From Pusillibacter faecalis (GTDB taxonomy: Bacteria; Bacillota; Clostridia; Oscillospirales; Oscillospiraceae), in assembly GCF_018408705.1 (NCBI RefSeq), contig NZ_AP023420.1:2232001-2296000 (forward strand): 64,000 nt of DNA. The letters run 5' to 3'. Position numbers and translations under genes: made by a program. Below the pieces are notes generated by a model. The model was not told where the DNA came from. It worked only from the letters and a program-made list of their open reading frames with translations, and ran no database searches. Below are positions 9,667 through 18,074 of the stretch, piece by piece; positions within the stretch are counted from its first letter, which is position 1; each line of letters begins with the position of its first letter.

Positions 9667-11454
9667 ATGTCTGACAAAACAGTTTTGAATCAGCTCTTGG
9701 ATCAGATTAATGTAGACACGATCTGGGAGCGTGCTTCCCATATCTGCGATACCTGGCCGGACCGGCTTCCCGGTACCCCGGGCGCCAAGGAGTATGCGGA
9801 ATATGTTGCGGATTATTACAGGGAGACCGGCCTGGATGACGTAAAAATTCATGTGGGTATGGGCCTTTTGAAAAATCCTGGCCCTGCTGACGTCCGGCTG
9901 CGCATCGGCGGCCAAGAGGAGAAACTGGAGTGCAACGCCAACGCCCAGTGCGGCGATACGCCCGTAGGTGGTTTTTCCGGCGAACTGGTCTATGTGGGCC
10001 CCGGCGGTGAGGATGACTATGACGGCGTGGACGCCAAGGGCAAGGTGATATTGACAGAGCTCTCCTATGCGCCGCCACGCTCCGAGAAGATGCGCCTGGG
10101 CATGGTTCATGGCGCCATTGCCATGGTCATTATGAACTGGGGTCCGGAGACCAGCACCTCCGTGCCCTATGGCACCTCGAAATCCGTCTGGGGAAATCCC
10201 ACGCCGGAGGACGAGCACTTTATGTATGAGACAATCCCGGTCTTCTCCATCTCCAAGGCGGAGGGCGTCCGGCTGCGCAAGCTGCTGGAGGCAGGCGAAA
10301 AAATTGATGTTTTCATGAATTATCAGCAAAAGCAGGGCTGGGACCCGCTCTATCTGCCCAGTGGTACTGTCAAGGCCCCGGACAACCAGTCCGGCGAGTT
10401 CATTCTCGTCGCCGGCCATATGGACTCCTGGCCTGTGGGGGCCTCCGACAATGCCGCCGGAAATGCCACTGCCATGGAACTGGCCCGCGTTTTAAACGCC
10501 AACCGGGACAAGCTCAGCCGGGATGTCCGCTTCCTCTTCTGGCAGGGGCACGAGGGCGGCCAGATGGAGGGGTCTACCTGGTACTGCGACAATCTGTGGG
10601 ATGACCTGAATAAGCACTGTGTCATGTATGTCAACATCGACGCCATCGGCCTAGGCGATGGGGCCACCGTGCTGCACAGCGAGCCGGCCTTTGAGCTGTG
10701 GAACTGGATTCACGAGATGAACGAGTTTGCCATGCCGGGGTGGGAAAAGGACTACTGCTTCCCCTTCAAGAACGCGGACATGTCTTTCCTGGGAATCGGC
10801 GTGCCCTCCTGCTATAACTGGATTTACCACACACCAGAGCTCCGCACGGCCTGGGGCAACGCAACCTTGGGCCTGCCCTATCACAGCGCCGATGACACGA
10901 TGGACACCCTGGACAAGAACGTGATGTACTACGGTGTCCGGGACGATGCGGCCTTTGTCTTTGACCTGGCTATGCGTAAGACGCTGCCCCAGGACTTCAC
11001 CGTGATGGCTGCGGAGATCTCCAAGCGGATCAGCGAGATGAAGGAATATATCCAAGACATGCCCGAAGCACAGGAGGGACTGGATTTGGACAGCGCGCTG
11101 GCGATGTCCAGGACCTTTGAGGAGAAGGCCGCAGCTGTGGAAAAAATCCGCCTGGCACAAGAGGCCAGCGGCGAGCGCAACGACCGGCTGAACTACCTGC
11201 TGATGCGGATTTCCCGGGTGGTCATGCCCATGCTGACCACGGTGACGGGCCGGTTTGAACAGGACCGGTATGGCCTGACGGGGCTCAAGTACATCATTCC
11301 CAACAGTGTCTCCGTGCTGGAGTTATCCAAGCATGCGGAGGGCACTCACGAATTTTATTTGTGGTTGAACCGTGCCAGGAAGGAGCGCAACAAAATCACG
11401 GACGCGGTGGATATGGCGATTGACATCTGCGATCTGATCCTGTCCGGCCGGTAA
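9667..11454 (+). CDS. M28-like metallopeptidase with PA-type insert
   Basis: This 595-residue protein resembles zinc aminopeptidases of family M28. A protease-associated-like insert lies about residues 100-215, and the catalytic fold follows: H251 and D253 (AGHMDSW), D261 (GASDNAAG), E296 (WQGHEGGQMEGS), D325 (NIDAIG) and H406 (LPYHSADDT). The canonical Glu-Glu pair is His295-Glu296 here, so the usual general base is missing or replaced. There is no signal peptide, so it should be cytosolic and act on an imported compound such as a dipeptide or acylated amino acid. ATG 9667 has GGAGGTAA upstream. It sits between the TRAP genes and a racemase in one direction. The exact substrate is unknown. 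Confidence 0.85.
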   Translation: MSDKTVLNQLLDQINVDTIWERASHICDTWPDRLPGTPGAKEYAEYVADYYRETGLDDVKIHVGMGLLKNPGPADVRLRIGGQEEKLECNANAQCGDTPVGGFSGELVYVGPGGEDDYDGVDAKGKVILTELSYAPPRSEKMRLGMVHGAIAMVIMNWGPETSTSVPYGTSKSVWGNPTPEDEHFMYETIPVFSISKAEGVRLRKLLEAGEKIDVFMNYQQKQGWDPLYLPSGTVKAPDNQSGEFILVAGHMDSWPVGASDNAAGNATAMELARVLNANRDKLSRDVRFLFWQGHEGGQMEGSTWYCDNLWDDLNKHCVMYVNIDAIGLGDGATVLHSEPAFELWNWIHEMNEFAMPGWEKDYCFPFKNADMSFLGIGVPSCYNWIYHTPELRTAWGNATLGLPYHSADDTMDTLDKNVMYYGVRDDAAFVFDLAMRKTLPQDFTVMAAEISKRISEMKEYIQDMPEAQEGLDLDSALAMSRTFEEKAAAVEKIRLAQEASGERNDRLNYLLMRISRVVMPMLTTVTGRFEQDRYGLTGLKYIIPNSVSVLELSKHAEGTHEFYLWLNRARKERNKITDAVDMAIDICDLILSGR

Positions 11455-11481
11455 GATCAAATTTTCTCCTTGTGTTGGACA

Positions 11482-11510
11482 GGGCCTGCCTGTTGTACAT
11501 GGGCGGGCCC
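11482..11510 (+). terminator. Hairpin between peptidase and racemase genes
   Basis: GGGCCTGCC pairs with GGCGGGCCC (one G-T pair) around an 11-nt loop. The tail (TTGTCCCGTT) is not a strong T-run, so partial termination or mRNA protection is more likely than a full stop. Confidence 0.45.
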
Positions 11511-11539
11511 TTGTCCCGTTGGTGAGAGAGGAGCATACC

Positions 11540-12259
11540 ATGGAATTAGCGGTAATTATTCCTGTTTTGGCGATGTCCGACGAAATGATTCGGGCACGGA
11601 TTGAGCTTTTACGAGAAAAGGCCCTGCCTACAACCCAATTTCATATTTATCAGAGCCAACGGGGGCCTGGAGCAATTGAGTCCCGATGCGACCGGCAGCT
11701 GGCCGGAGATGAGGTCATGCGTCTGAGCTGTCAGGCGCAGCGGGATGGCTGTGCCGCGGCAATAGTCTGGTGTGCTGGGGACCCAGCTGTGGATGCCGCC
11801 CGGGAGCTGGTGGATATCCCGGTGATTGGAACCGGAGAGGCTGGGATGCTGTTCGCCTATCACCTGGCACAGAATTTCTGCCTGCTGACCGGCGACGAGG
11901 ACTTGGCGGCAACCTCCTATGACGTGGCAGTCCGCTCTGGGCTGGGACGGCGCATGGTGTCGATCCGGGGCATCCAGATGTCGGTGGAGAAGCTCCGCAC
12001 GGACCGGGAGGCGGCGCTTGAGAAGTTGGCGCAGGTGGCGGAGGAGGCTGTGAGGCAGGACGGGGCCCATGCTTTTGTGTTTGGCTGTCTGGCATTGACC
12101 GGGATGGGGGAGGCCCTCACTGAGCGGATCGGACTGCCGGTGGTGGATTCGGCACACTGCGCGGTGTCGCTGGCGGAGAGCCTTGTCAAGATGGGGCTGC
12201 GGTACAGCCGCCGCACCTATGCGGCGCCCCCGGTGCTGCCGGAGAACCTGCGCCTGTAA
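11540..12259 (+). CDS. Asp/Glu/hydantoin racemase family protein
   Basis: This 239-residue protein is of the two-cysteine racemase family (Asp/Glu racemase, hydantoin racemase, allantoin racemase HpxA). Two catalytic cysteines are visible: one in VWCAGDPAVDAARE near residue 75, followed by the typical IPVIGTGEAG, and one in FGCLALTGMGEAL near residue 183. The DPAVDAARE context resembles hydantoin racemases most. It would invert a chiral hydantoin or ureide so that a stereospecific hydrolase can act, which agrees with the amidohydrolase downstream. ATG 11540 has GAGAGGAG upstream. Two facing genes share the terminator that follows. Confidence 0.85.
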   Translation: MELAVIIPVLAMSDEMIRARIELLREKALPTTQFHIYQSQRGPGAIESRCDRQLAGDEVMRLSCQAQRDGCAAAIVWCAGDPAVDAARELVDIPVIGTGEAGMLFAYHLAQNFCLLTGDEDLAATSYDVAVRSGLGRRMVSIRGIQMSVEKLRTDREAALEKLAQVAEEAVRQDGAHAFVFGCLALTGMGEALTERIGLPVVDSAHCAVSLAESLVKMGLRYSRRTYAAPPVLPENLRL

Positions 12260-12346
12260 AAACAGCGTGGGACGGGCATGTGTGCCGTTAGGCGGCATGC
12301 GATGAGAAGCCGCCTGGCGGGCTGTGCCCTTTCACAGCAAACAGAC

Positions 12347-12390
12347 AGAAAAAAGCCGCTTCAGGATTCCCCCCTGAAGCGGCTTTTTCT
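12347..12390. terminator. Bidirectional terminator
   Basis: A long stem (AGAAAAAAGCCGCTTCAGG against CCTGAAGCGGCTTTTTCT) with A-tract and T-tract on opposite sides serves the plus-strand racemase gene and the minus-strand PucR gene, which converge here. Confidence 0.85.
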
Positions 12391-12394
12391 GCAG

Positions 12395-13999
12395 TTATCC
12401 AAGCATTTCTGCCACACAGATTCCCAGATATATCGTCATGAGGTCATTGGTGTCCTTGAAATCACAGTGAAGAAGCTCCTTAATTTTTTCCATTCGGTGG
12501 AGCAGCGTGTTCCGATGCACATAGAGCTCCTTAGCGGCTTGAGAGGCGTTAAACTGGTGGGCATAAAAGGCCTCTAGGGTTTTGAGAAATTCCGTACCGT
12601 TGGCACGGTCATATTCCGACAGCCCCACGATGGTGTTGAGATAGATGCGGCGGAGCTCAGCAGGAGGAAGCTGGTTAAGCAGATGGTAGATGGTGTTTGT
12701 GCTGGCAAAAAAAACGTTTCGGTCTGGAAAGACAGGAAGCATCAGATGAACAACATCTGCGCACTCTTTCAGGGCGTGAGGGATGCTGGAAACGCTTTGA
12801 TGGCAGTGGCCAACCCCGATCCGAAGCTGTGTGAAGGCGCCCTCGCCAAGCTGGTCCTGGAAGGAGCGGATTAGGACTCTGGCCTGCGCCAAAAGCTCTG
12901 GATTGCTGACAGAGGCATCACAGAGCAGGAACAGGCAGCATTGGCGGGCATCCATGCATAGGAAGTGGGACTGAACCGGACCAGTACTGCGGCAAAGAGC
13001 CTCTGCCGCCGTTTGTAGTGGGGCAGACAGAGCTGAAGGGTCTGAAAAAGCGGCGTCTTTTGGGAAAAGAGCGATACAAAGGCGCTTTTTTTGATAGTCA
13101 AAGTGGTGGAGATGGCAGATATGAAGAATCTCCTCATCCGCTAGATCCTCAGCAGCATCTGTCAAAAGACTGAGAAAGCCGCCCTCACACTCGCCGGAGG
13201 AGAGCCGCTGGAGCCGTGTTTGCTCCAGTTTCAGGGAGATCAAAACGGCGGCATGCTGCAAAGTGGTCAGCGCGCCTCGCAGAGAGTTGGCAGGGTCCTC
13301 TAAGAAGAAAAGACCGCCGTAGCCGCCCGGGAGAGTCACACAGAAAAACAGGTGCTGCCGGCCTGCGCAGGAGAGGGAGATGGTTTCGCCGGAGACGGGC
13401 ATGGCAAAGGGACGAAACCGCTCCATACCCCGCAGCTCGGTACCGCTTGTATAAGCGGCGTCCAGACAAGTGCCGGAGCGGCTGAGCAAAAGGACAGACG
13501 TGCGGTATTGCTGGACAAGGCATTGGAGCATATGGGAGAGGCCGGCCCCAGAAAATAGGGCGTTGCTCAGAGCCATCAGCAGCCGCTGTTCGCTGCGTAC
13601 GCGATAGGAGCTCTGTAAAAAAAGCCGCTGAAAGACCACGCGGCTGATATCGGAAAAGGAATAGAAAAAGGGCAGTTCCAACAGCGGCAATCCCACCCGT
13701 TCCGCTTCCTGAAGCATGGCCTCCGGAATGGTTTGAAAGAAGCGGCGGGTCTTGATGCCAAGCGCGCTGCAGCCCACCTGATGCAGCTCCTGAACCAGCT
13801 GCCGCTGTAGTGACTCGTCGTCCATAAACAAATACCCGCTGCTCAAAACCAGCTCATTGGGTTTGATCCACTTGACAACATCCAGGTTATCCAGCACATT
13901 CACGCTGGAAATCGGCGTGTCCAGCTTGTCGCTGCAGGCGACACAGTGCAGATTTTCCAAAGAACTGCTCTCGATGAGCCAGCGGAGAGTAGTTGACAT
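12395..13999 (-). CDS. PucR-family transcriptional regulator
   Basis: This 534-residue regulator has the PucR layout: an N-terminal sensory domain (about residues 8-125, with WIKPNELVLSSGY), a middle GGDEF-like/CdaR-type domain, and a C-terminal PucR helix-turn-helix (FNASQAAKELYVHRNTLLHRMEKI, about residues 475-500). Family members such as B. subtilis PucR activate purine and ureide catabolism genes. ATG 13999 was chosen for its GGGAG site; a longer frame to 14170 is less likely because it runs through the palindrome at 14092-14124. It is divergent from the cupin/amidohydrolase operon and likely controls it. Confidence 0.92.
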   Translation of the reverse strand: MSTTLRWLIESSSLENLHCVACSDKLDTPISSVNVLDNLDVVKWIKPNELVLSSGYLFMDDESLQRQLVQELHQVGCSALGIKTRRFFQTIPEAMLQEAERVGLPLLELPFFYSFSDISRVVFQRLFLQSSYRVRSEQRLLMALSNALFSGAGLSHMLQCLVQQYRTSVLLLSRSGTCLDAAYTSGTELRGMERFRPFAMPVSGETISLSCAGRQHLFFCVTLPGGYGGLFFLEDPANSLRGALTTLQHAAVLISLKLEQTRLQRLSSGECEGGFLSLLTDAAEDLADEEILHICHLHHFDYQKKRLCIALFPKDAAFSDPSALSAPLQTAAEALCRSTGPVQSHFLCMDARQCCLFLLCDASVSNPELLAQARVLIRSFQDQLGEGAFTQLRIGVGHCHQSVSSIPHALKECADVVHLMLPVFPDRNVFFASTNTIYHLLNQLPPAELRRIYLNTIVGLSEYDRANGTEFLKTLEAFYAHQFNASQAAKELYVHRNTLLHRMEKIKELLHCDFKDTNDLMTIYLGICVAEMLG

Positions 14000-14091
14000 C
14001 AGGTTTCTTCTCCCTTCTATCATTTTCTTTAACCATATCATAGGGTGCAAGTGGTTGTAAAGAGGCAGGGAGACATGGGACAGAGAAAAAG

Positions 14092-14124
14092 CAAGGATGG
14101 TGTGCATGTTGCACACCATCCTTG
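14092..14124. promoter_or_regulatory. Large palindrome in the pucR/cupin divergent region
   Basis: CAAGGATGGTGTGC and its exact reverse complement GCACACCATCCTTG are separated by ATGTT, giving 14-bp perfect arms. It lies between the divergent pucR gene and the cupin gene, 93 bp from the pucR start. No T-run follows, so an operator (possibly for the PucR protein itself) is more likely than a terminator. The core TGTGCA-N3-TGCACA is a typical helix-turn-helix dyad. Confidence 0.55.
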
Positions 14125-14286
14125 TGCAGATGGGGGAAAAAACGTGGAAAAAGAGCGATGGAATTGACAAGTGAGGGAAGCTTTTGTTTAATAAAGATCA
14201 GAAAACACATGGAAATACCGGACAAAATTTTATCAAAATTTCCGCCAGCTCTATGGTGGGCATGATTAACAGAGAGGAGTATTCAC

Positions 14287-15051
14287 ATGGCATATCCGAA
14301 AGACTTGTTATCCACAAGAGCGATTGTAAAACCTGGGATGTACGCAGTAATTCCGAAAGACGGCTTAGTGAACAACGTTCTGCCCTGCCTGAATGGGTGC
14401 CGAACCAGTATTGTGGCATCACCCAAAATGGGGGCCAGCTTTGTGATGTATATCTGCGATGTGCAGCCAGGCGGCGGAACCATCGGTTCCTTTGGAAACG
14501 CCCAGGGCGAAGAGGCATTTCTCTATGTGATCAGCGGTGCCGTGAAGGCCTCTGGCGAGGGCAGGGAGTTTTCTCTGGCAGCGGGAGGCTATCTCTTCAC
14601 ACCGCCGTCTGCGGGGCTACAATTTAAAAATGAGAGTAGCGAGGCGGCGAAGGTCCTGCTTTATAAACAGCTGTATGTTCCCTGCGAAGGGTTTTTCCCC
14701 TATCTTTATTCTGGAAATGTCAATGACATCTCCTATCGGGATTACGAGGATATGGCGAATGTCCACATCAAAGACCTGCTTCCGGTGGAATTGAACTTTG
14801 ATATGAACATGCACATTCTCTCCTTTGATCCGGGCGGGTGCCACCCTATCGTGGAGACTCATGTGCAGGAGCATGGCATGTATATCCTTCAGGGGGAGGG
14901 CATGTACCTGATGGACGATGTGTGGATGGGCATCAAAAAGGATGACTTCATCTGGTTTGGCGCATATGCAGCCCAGTGCGCGTATGGTGTTGGTACGGAG
15001 CCGTTCACCTATATCTACAGCAAAGACTGCAACCGCGATGTCGTGCTGTGA
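14287..15051 (+). CDS. (S)-ureidoglycine aminohydrolase-like cupin (AllE family)
   Basis: This 254-residue double-cupin protein resembles AllE/YlbA, which releases ammonia from (S)-ureidoglycine in allantoin breakdown. The C-terminal cupin has the metal-site pattern ETHVQEHGMYILQGEG (Glu, His, Glu-His-Gly) near residue 195. The ending YIYSKDCNRD is also AllE-like. It should be a cytosolic metal-dependent enzyme. The start has GAGAGGAG upstream. Its stop overlaps the proposed start of the amidohydrolase by 14 bases, so the two are coupled. No allantoinase gene is in the window, so the true substrate may be a related ureido compound. Confidence 0.8.
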   Translation: MAYPKDLLSTRAIVKPGMYAVIPKDGLVNNVLPCLNGCRTSIVASPKMGASFVMYICDVQPGGGTIGSFGNAQGEEAFLYVISGAVKASGEGREFSLAAGGYLFTPPSAGLQFKNESSEAAKVLLYKQLYVPCEGFFPYLYSGNVNDISYRDYEDMANVHIKDLLPVELNFDMNMHILSFDPGGCHPIVETHVQEHGMYILQGEGMYLMDDVWMGIKKDDFIWFGAYAAQCAYGVGTEPFTYIYSKDCNRDVVL

Positions 15052-16366
15052 CCGTCACGAGCCGCCGATCAAACTGGAGGCGGACCAGCGGCGGATGGAG
15101 CGCTGGATTGAGGAGATTGACCAATATAACGCCACACCGGGAAACGGAACGACCCGGCAGTATCTGACGGATGTGGAGTGGGAAGCACGGATGTATCTCC
15201 GGGGCGAGATGGAGCGGATCGGACTTGTAGTGGAAATGGACTGCATGGGGAACTTGATCGGGACGCTTCCCGGCACCGAGCCGGAACTGGCTCCCGTCTG
15301 GACCGGCTCCCACTTTGACACGGTTCTTCACGGCGGCCGCTTTGACGGCGTGGCCGGCGTGGTGGCCGGCATGGAGGCACTGAAGCTGATCGCGGACTCC
15401 GGCGCCGCCCACCGCAGGAATCTTGCCTGCGTTGCCTATGCGGCGGAGGAGCCGGCCCGCTTTGGAATCGGCTGCATCGGCAGCCGCGCGATGGCAGGTG
15501 CTCTATCCGTTCAAGACCTGAAGACGACCCGTGCGCTGGACGGCCCGTCCCTCTATGATGAACTGAGAGCCAGAGAATTGGCGGCGGATGATATTGAGAG
15601 CTGCCGCAAAAAGCCGGGAGATGTGTTCTGTGCGGTGGAGCTGCACATTGAGCAAAACAGCGTCCTGGAGACCTCTGGGGTGCGCCTTGGGGTTGTAAAG
15701 GCCATCTGCGCGGCGCTGAATTTTACGGTGACGGTTACGGGCACAGCGGCGCACGCCGGTGGGATGCCGATGGAGAGCCGGCGGGATGCTTTCGCAGCGG
15801 TAAGTGAGATGTCTCTGGCGCTGGAACGGATGACGCGGGAAAACCGGATGAGCGAGTACTGTACGGGGACCATCGGCTTTTTGCAGATCGAGCCCAACGC
15901 ATCCAATATCATTCCGGGGCGTGTGAATTTCACGGTGGATATCCGGGACTGCGACGCGGCATCGAAGAACCAGCTCTGTGACAAAGTACGAGAGGAGTTC
16001 GCAGAGATCGCGGCGCGGCGCGGGGTCGCCCTGGAGATGAGGCTGCAGAACAATGACGCGCCGGTTTCCAGCCACCCGGCTTTAAGGACGCTCCTGGCGA
16101 ACTGCTGTGAGCAGCGCGGAATTTCCCATTGCGAACTGATCAGCGGCCCATTCCATGACTCCTTGTTTGTCGGGAGATTTGCCCCCATCGGCATGCTGTT
16201 TGTGCCCAGCCGGGACGGCCTCTCCCACTGCCCTCAGGAGTGGACGGACTGCGCTGATATGAAGGTGGGCGCGGAGGTGCTGGCAGACGCGCTGCTGCAC
16301 GCGGCCAACCTGGAAAGCCTGGATCAGGATGGAACAGACAATCACATTTTGAGTCCAATGGTATGA
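15038..16366 (+). CDS. M20-type amidohydrolase (allantoate amidohydrolase / N-carbamoyl-amino-acid hydrolase family)
   Basis: This zinc-dependent hydrolase of about 442 residues is of the AllC/HyuC type and splits the carbamoyl or ureido group from allantoate or N-carbamoyl-L-amino acids. Metal motifs are clear: GSHFDTVLHGGRFDG (His, Asp), AAEEPARFGIGCIGSR (Glu pair), ELHIEQ (His) and a late SRDGLSHCPQEW (His). ATG 15038 is proposed because it keeps the N-terminal helix common to the family; it has no good ribosome binding site and relies on coupling to the cupin gene. ATG 15095 is an alternative. The last codons come from IS110 copy 2: the present ending is NHILSPMV, whereas the uninterrupted site would give NHILRR. 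This change is at the extreme end and is probably tolerated. Confidence 0.85.
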   Translation: MSCCDRHEPPIKLEADQRRMERWIEEIDQYNATPGNGTTRQYLTDVEWEARMYLRGEMERIGLVVEMDCMGNLIGTLPGTEPELAPVWTGSHFDTVLHGGRFDGVAGVVAGMEALKLIADSGAAHRRNLACVAYAAEEPARFGIGCIGSRAMAGALSVQDLKTTRALDGPSLYDELRARELAADDIESCRKKPGDVFCAVELHIEQNSVLETSGVRLGVVKAICAALNFTVTVTGTAAHAGGMPMESRRDAFAAVSEMSLALERMTRENRMSEYCTGTIGFLQIEPNASNIIPGRVNFTVDIRDCDAASKNQLCDKVREEFAEIAARRGVALEMRLQNNDAPVSSHPALRTLLANCCEQRGISHCELISGPFHDSLFVGRFAPIGMLFVPSRDGLSHCPQEWTDCADMKVGAEVLADALLHAANLESLDQDGTDNHILSPMV

Positions 16367-16508
16367 AGTCAAGTGGGTGAGGAAGAAAAAAATTAAGCGA
16401 AACAGAGTAAAAAGCACTGTGTAGGTAGCAAAAAGGCAACACAAATCTAAACCCTGCCCCCTGAGTTTTTGAAACAGGGCGATTTCGTCAGAGCGGCAAG
16501 CGGTGTGC

Positions 16509-17732
16509 TCAGCCCTCCGGCGGGATATACAGGCGGTTGTCTTTCAGCAGCCGAAAGACCAACCGAACCAGTTTTCTGGCAGTTAAAGCGAGTGCTCGTT
16601 TGTGCTGGTACTTGTTGACCTCTTTTAATTTGAGGTTATAGTAGCGCCGAAACTCGGAGTCGCATCTTCTCACAGAGTTGGCTGCTTCCAGCAGGTAGTA
16701 ACGGAGATAGCGGTTGCCGGATTTAATCATCCTGGAATGCTCCGCCTCGAAGTCACCAGACTGATTTCTGTTCCAGACAAGGCCAGCGTATTTGGCGACA
16801 GAGGCTTGGGATTCAAAGCGGTGGATATCGCCAATTTCAGCGATGATACCAGCGGAGTAGACCTTGCCAATACCGGGGATGGATGTCAGCGTGTTCGGGA
16901 TGATTTCAAACTGGTGTTCAATGGCCTTGTCCAAAACCTTGACCTGCTTCTCTAAAGCCCGTATGGAAGCAATAGATACGGCCATGGCCTGGTTTACAGA
17001 GTTGTTCACGGTAACTGGCAGACGGTAAGAATCTCTGGCTGCACTGCGAATAGCCTTAGCTTTTGCTGCTGGGTCAGCGAAGTTCCTGCCCTTTTCATCA
17101 ATGAAGACAGTCAGTTCATCCAGATTGGCGTTCGCCAGGTCATCCACAGTTTCAAACTGTTCCATGAGCGCAATAGTAGTGGCGCTGGTGTTCTGAATGT
17201 CTTTGTCCTGGGCCATGCCGGAGCATTTGAGGAATAAGTAGTTGGCGAACCGCTGCTTTTCACGGGTCAAATTCTGAATAACATCAAATCTGGCCCTGGT
17301 AAGGGTTTGCAGGGCTTTGTAGCGGTAATCGTCCATGTAGACCTCCCTGTTGATTCTGCCAAAACGGAGATGGTCGGCAATCACAAAGGCGTCCACCCAG
17401 TCGTTCTTTGGCAGGTCAGAATAGGCTTCCTTGAACTTCCGCACCTGCTTGGGATTCAGAACATGGATTTTCCTCTGAAACCGCCCCAGGCTGCCATCCT
17501 CACGAAGAGCGTAGACCAAGCTGTCCCCGTAGATGGAGGTGGCCTCCAGGCCAATCACCACATCGCTGAGCTGCATGGAACGAAGTGCCGACACGATTCT
17601 CTCTGACAACAGCTTAGCACCGCCAAGATTGTTTTGCACAGAGAAATTGGAGTGCTTGCTGCCGTCCGGCTTCATCAGGTAGGCCACATTGTTCTTGCTG
17701 CTCACATCAATGCCAACGAATAGTGGATTCAC
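16509..17732 (-). CDS. IS110-family transposase (DEDD / Transposase_20)
   Basis: This is a 407-residue bridge-RNA-type recombinase if translated from GTG 17732, which has GGGGAGG 8 bases upstream and puts the first catalytic Asp at residue 9 (FVGIDVSS). A longer frame to 17861 is open but has no such site and would use up half of the non-coding left end. The N-terminal RuvC-like DEDD domain includes IGLEATSIY and NDWVDAFVIADHL. The C-terminal domain has LTSIPGIGKVYSAGIIAEIG, then NRNQSGDFEAE with the likely serine nucleophile, and IKSGNRYLRYYLLEAA. It should mobilise both copies. Confidence 0.95.
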   Translation of the reverse strand: MNPLFVGIDVSSKNNVAYLMKPDGSKHSNFSVQNNLGGAKLLSERIVSALRSMQLSDVVIGLEATSIYGDSLVYALREDGSLGRFQRKIHVLNPKQVRKFKEAYSDLPKNDWVDAFVIADHLRFGRINREVYMDDYRYKALQTLTRARFDVIQNLTREKQRFANYLFLKCSGMAQDKDIQNTSATTIALMEQFETVDDLANANLDELTVFIDEKGRNFADPAAKAKAIRSAARDSYRLPVTVNNSVNQAMAVSIASIRALEKQVKVLDKAIEHQFEIIPNTLTSIPGIGKVYSAGIIAEIGDIHRFESQASVAKYAGLVWNRNQSGDFEAEHSRMIKSGNRYLRYYLLEAANSVRRCDSEFRRYYNLKLKEVNKYQHKRALALTARKLVRLVFRLLKDNRLYIPPEG

Positions 17733-17747
17733 AATTTTCACCTCCCC

Positions 17748-18059
17748 ATGTGGAGATTTCAGGCCAGCAGGCTTTGAGATACCCATGATAACCGGAGCAT
17801 CCTCACCCTTGCTTATTAGAATCATTCCAGAGTTGGTCAATGCGATAGCCCTCACTGCCAACAGGGCGACCTTATCTCTGGCAAACAGCCAATGAGTTTG
17901 CAGCTAACTTCCGGCTCAGGGGAACAGACTCAAACTGAAGTAGCCTTTTGGCTCAACTGGAGATGATAGAACTTGACCCTGCTGTCCTACAGCTATTGTA
18001 TCACGGGCATCTCAGAGCCTGCTGATACCTGAAATATTTGCTTTGAAACTTATTATACA
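17748..18059 (-). ncRNA. Candidate bridge RNA region of IS110 copy 2
   Basis: IS110-subgroup elements encode a structured bridge RNA in the non-coding end upstream of the transposase. This 312-bp left end is the place to expect it; copy 1 has the same sequence at 2888-3199. It contains several inverted repeats and, at 17959-17966, the octamer GGAGATGA (plus strand), which also occurs at both insertion sites right next to the core. The exact RNA ends and loops were not determined. Confidence 0.45.
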
Positions 18060-18074
18060 AGGAGATGAACACAT

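Larger units (their letters stand above)
16352..18059 (-). mobile_element. IS110-family insertion sequence, copy 2 (intact)
   Basis: A 1708-bp element with an intact transposase on the minus strand, about 156 bp downstream of it and about 312 bp of non-coding left end upstream. Both junctions show AG (CT on the transposase strand). The uninterrupted site would read ACATTTTG-AG-GAGATGAAC. It sits between the amidohydrolase gene and the small Cro/C1-type gene. Lack of terminal inverted repeats and a non-coding region upstream of the transposase place it in the IS110 rather than the IS1111 subgroup. Confidence 0.92.

Noticed and set aside
9334-10419. Minus-strand frame of 361 codons opposite dctM and the peptidase gene
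   Set aside because: It overlaps two well-supported genes and shows no family features.
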